64,000 nt of DNA, from positions 1,302,001 through 1,366,000 of the forward strand of contig NZ_AP029023.1 of the NCBI RefSeq assembly GCF_037076555.1. The letters are read 5' to 3'. Source of the DNA: Methylophilus sp. DW102 (GTDB taxonomy: Bacteria; Pseudomonadota; Gammaproteobacteria; Burkholderiales; Methylophilaceae). The notes under the pieces were generated by a model. The model was given only the letters and a program-made list of their open reading frames with translations. It was not told the DNA's origin and searched no databases. How positions within the stretch are numbered: position 1 is the first letter of the stretch; every line of letters begins with the position of its first letter. Below are positions 63,438 through 64,000 of the stretch, one piece after another. The translations under genes were made by a program, and so were the position numbers.

Positions 63438-64000
63438 TTACTTCCAGCTGTAACCCAGCGTAAACAGCGCGCGCGTATCGCCTTTACGCCGTTCATCGAC
63501 AGGGCGGCTGTCATAGTTATAGTCGACTTGTGTAGAGGCACTCAAGCCGAAAATAAACGGAAAACGCAAGCCGGTGGAGCTGTAAAGCAGGATTTGTGAC
63601 GGCGAGTTCGGCGTGTAAGTGACTTCATGCCGGTGGAATGCTTGCACAAATGAATCAAACAGGTATTGGTTATAGTTGACCGCCCAACGCAAGGCCGCAT
63701 GATTCTCGTTACTTTCCTCGTAATAATCCTGGGTGATGTATGACAGACCGCCTTCCAGTGAAAGATTGCGTTTTTCGCTTTCAAAAAACTGGTAACCCGT
63801 ACCCACACTGTAGGTGCTGCGCAAGCGAATGTCGCGGAAACGGTCTTTTTCCTGAATCGTGTTCAAGTAGCCATACCATTTTTTGGTGAAAAAGTGATCG
63901 TACTGACCACGGACTCGCCCATTGTTCTGAGTCTGGCGATCTTTATCTGCAGCCCAATAGTAGTAGCCCTGTACGGTATAGCGCGTATCAAAGCCGCGCA
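63438..64000 (-). CDS. DUF481 outer-membrane beta-barrel protein (5' end outside window)
   Basis: The frame stays open from its stop at 63438 to the right edge, so only the C-terminal part is present (a TTG at 63866 is internal). It shows alternating-strand barrel sequence: YDHFFTKKWYGYL, NTIQEKDRFRDIRLRSTYSVGTGYQF, LSYITQDYYEES and an aromatic end LFTLGYSWK. This is the pattern of DUF481/YdiY-type proteins, whose function is poorly known. Confidence 0.8.
   Translation of the reverse strand, partial: RGFDTRYTVQGYYYWAADKDRQTQNNGRVRGQYDHFFTKKWYGYLNTIQEKDRFRDIRLRSTYSVGTGYQFFESEKRNLSLEGGLSYITQDYYEESNENHAALRWAVNYNQYLFDSFVQAFHRHEVTYTPNSPSQILLYSSTGLRFPFIFGLSASTQVDYNYDSRPVDERRKGDTRALFTLGYSWK

Overview
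The window looks like chromosomal DNA from a motile, Gram-negative betaproteobacterium, most plausibly a methylotroph of the Methylophilaceae. That assignment is inference from protein style and from the mix of flagellar and polysaccharide genes; no rRNA or other taxonomic marker is present. Features supporting a Gram-negative flagellate are the P- and L-ring genes flgI and flgH, a DUF481 outer-membrane barrel, and Wzx/PglC/CapD-type surface glycan genes. No tRNA, rRNA, insertion sequence or CRISPR array was seen.

Layout. (1) 1-9968, plus strand: a tightly packed, partly overlapping operon encoding a radical SAM/SPASM protein (cut by the left edge), a 1153-residue TPR/glycosyltransferase-like protein, a GNAT/FemAB-like acyltransferase, a methyltransferase, an FAD oxidoreductase, an aldo/keto reductase and a PhyH-type dioxygenase. 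A separate FdtA-type sugar ketoisomerase follows. (2) 10071-16131: a 2OG-Fe(II) oxygenase on the minus strand, then three short flagellins of 266 residues, with an FdtB-like sugar aminotransferase between flagellins 1 and 2. (3) 16205-20520: flaG, fliD, fliS, fliT, a FliK-like gene and an FlhB-tail paralog. (4) 20594-22619, minus: a TPR/GT9-type glycosyltransferase behind fliE. (5) 22896-34447, plus: fliFGHIJKLMNOPQR. (6) 34556-44647, minus: flgBCDEFGHIJKL. (7) 44915-46658, plus: flgA, flgM, flgN. (8) 46731-58772, minus: an AT-rich surface-polysaccharide operon (glycosyltransferases, SGNH acyltransferase, flippase, epimerase, PglC-like transferase, CapD/WbpM-like dehydratase) ending with the ABC-F gene uup. 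(9) 58856-64000: rep helicase, a GGDEF protein, ylqF/rbgA and a partial DUF481 gene.

How it fits together. Regions 3-7 carry nearly all rod, hook, ring, basal body, export-gate, chaperone and filament genes. flhA, flhB, fliA, motAB, che genes and the master regulators are not in the window. Sigma-28-type promoters (TAAAG-type -35, 11-nt spacer, GCCGATAA-type -10) can be read directly upstream of flagellin 2, flagellin 3, flgM and flgKL, which fits the usual late-gene logic in which FlgM controls FliA.

The most interesting part is region 1-2. A sugar- or peptide-tailoring operon, with FdtA and FdtB homologs split around a flagellin gene and two non-heme iron dioxygenases, sits directly upstream of the flagellins. 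I propose that this is a flagellin (or surface glycan) modification pathway, possibly ending in an acylated, methylated and hydroxylated 3-amino-3,6-dideoxyhexose. The chemistry is inferred from enzyme families; only the clustering is directly seen.
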